Of a stretch of DNA of 64,000 nt, positions 62,977 to 64,000 are shown piece by piece. Made by a program: the position numbers and the translations under genes. Each line of letters opens with the position of its first letter. Position 1 is the first letter of the stretch. The notes under the pieces were generated by a model. It saw only the letters and a list, made by a program, of their open reading frames with translations, did not search any database and was not told where the DNA came from. This stretch comes from Mayfieldus sp963772265 (GTDB lineage: Bacteria; Actinomycetota; Thermoleophilia; Solirubrobacterales; 70-9). Location of the stretch: assembly GCA_963772265.1 (NCBI GenBank), contig CAVYWS010000003.1:62001-126000 (forward strand), given 5' to 3'.

Positions 62977-63950
62977 CTAACGCGGCCGCGGCCCCCAAGC
63001 GGGCGCGCCGATATTGCCGCCGAATCCCTCGGGGTCGGTGCCGGCGCTGTCGAATGTCTTGAGGCGGCGGCCGTCGCTGCGCATCACCTCGATCTCGGTC
63101 GAGTAGCGGGTGGTGCGAAGAGCGGCGATGTGCCGGCCGTCGGGGGCGAACGCCGGATCCGTGAAGCAGCCGCCGGCGAAGCAGTCGCCGCGGCTGCGGG
63201 TGAGCGCCTTGACGTGGCTCCCATTCGCGCGCGCCACGAAGACGTTGGGCCCGCCGTGGCCGCGGTCGCTGGCGAAGGCGATCCGGCGGCCGCTCGGCGC
63301 ATAGTCGGGGTCGAGCTCCTTACGCGGGCCGTCGATCAGCACGCGGAGGCGCGTCCCGTCGGGTCGCATCGAGAAGATGTCAGTGCGGTCGCGCCTGCCG
63401 TCGCGGTCCCGGTCGCTGACGAAGGCGATCCGCCTGCCGTTCGGCGAGACGACCGGATCGGAGTCCGTGTGGGGGCCGCGGGTGAGCTGGCGCAAGCCGG
63501 TGCCGTCGAGGCGGATCGTGAACAGGTGGGTGTGCCCGCCGGCGTGGCGGGCGAAGGCGATCCGGCCTCCGTGCGGGAAGAAGGAGGGGTCCGAGTCGAA
63601 GAAGGGGCCGTCGGTCAGCTGCCTGATCCCCGATCCGTCGCTGTTGATCAAGTAGATGTGGGAGTCGCCGCCCGGCAGCCCGACGGCGTCGCGGTCGGCC
63701 GCGAACGCGATCTGGCGGCCGCTGCGCGAGAAGGACGGGTTGCGGTCGTCAAGCCGTCGGTCAGCCGCTCCGGCGCCTGGTTGACCCTGGGGCCGTGGAC
63801 GAACAGACCGCCGGAGCCGCCGGTCAGCTCGTCGCCGGTGAACTTCGAGTAGGCGATCGGGCCGGGCGTGCCCGGGAACGCGGCGCGCGAAGGGTCGGCA
63901 CCCAGCGCCAACACCGCGGCCGCGATCGCAAGCCCGGCCAGCAGCGCCAC
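62977..63950 (-). CDS. Secreted TolB/PD40-type beta-propeller protein, frameshifted near 63745
   Basis: About 325 residues from GTG 63950, with a Sec signal (LLAGLAIAAAVLALGADPSRA). PD40 blades follow: RQLTDGPFFDSDPSFFPHGGRIAFARH, RQLTRGPHTDSDPVVSPNGRRIAFVSD and DPDYAPSGRRIAFASDRG by key motifs DP-F-P-G-RIAF. Near 63745 the frame changes between RLTDG and the RNPSFSRSGRQIAF blade; total length 3n+2 implies one missing base. Such propellers bind protein or carbohydrate partners outside the cell. The ligand is unknown. Confidence 0.78.
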
Positions 63951-64000
63951 GGACCGCCGGCCGGTGCTAGGTGGGATCGCCGCTGGAACTCACGCCTTGC

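Noticed and set aside
1..64000. tRNA or rRNA genes
   Set aside because: I looked for T-loop and cloverleaf patterns in intergenic gaps and found none convincing.

Overview
The window is GC-rich, uses GTG and TTG starts freely, and encodes actinobacterial hallmarks: an mIHF-like protein, a deazaflavin-type nitroreductase, coproheme-decarboxylase-type HemQ and a DUF3618/holin-X pair. Combined with a CGFS glutaredoxin/BolA pair, an Mla/Mce-type ABC transporter and several secreted beta-propellers, it looks like a chromosomal segment of a Thermoleophilia/Solirubrobacterales-like actinomycete. This is inference: no rRNA or tRNA gene is visible.

Layout. 1-4.4 kb: partial VWA protein, histidine phosphatase, two VOC proteins, an Rrf2 regulator and a TSUP exporter. 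4.5-7.3 kb: TPP riboswitch and a thiamine-precursor ABC transporter. 7.3-14.7 kb: GGDEF/EAL protein, AlkA-like glycosylase, a divergent pair resembling bacterial sphingolipid genes (serine palmitoyltransferase-like and bacterial ceramide synthase-like), and mIHF. 14.7-23 kb: small conserved proteins, a thioredoxin-like membrane protein, a tandem hairpin repeat, an MMPL exporter and a YrbE-YrbE-MlaF lipid transporter. 23-31.6 kb: lipoproteins, two PQQ-type sugar dehydrogenases, aldehyde dehydrogenase, a flavoprotein and metE. 31.6-39.8 kb: an accessory-looking island with a membrane TrkA-N/RyR-repeat protein, a papain-like lipoprotein, a TIR-TM-14xWD40 protein and a broken NHL propeller gene. 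39.8-48.3 kb: GT4/flippase-like fusion, large membrane protein, HemQ, nitroreductase, ferredoxin reductase, BolA, Grx and a methyltransferase. 48.3-51.6 kb: arsenic cluster (aquaporin, ArsC, metallophosphoesterase / ArsR, ArsM) around a bidirectional operator. 51.6-64 kb: A-type Fe-S carrier, epimerase, DegV, AI-2E permease, small envelope genes, alpha/beta hydrolase, nitrilase-TetR operon, LuxR-family ATPase and a TolB-like propeller.

At least eleven otherwise well-conserved genes carry a single-base indel (VOC, TSUP, ALDH, metE, RyR protein, TIR-WD40, hemQ, ferredoxin reductase, arsM, LuxR regulator, TolB-like protein). This fits residual assembly/sequencing errors better than gene decay. 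I annotate these as whole genes with the approximate break position. Only the NHL gene at 38.3-39.7 kb has enough breaks to be called a pseudogene.
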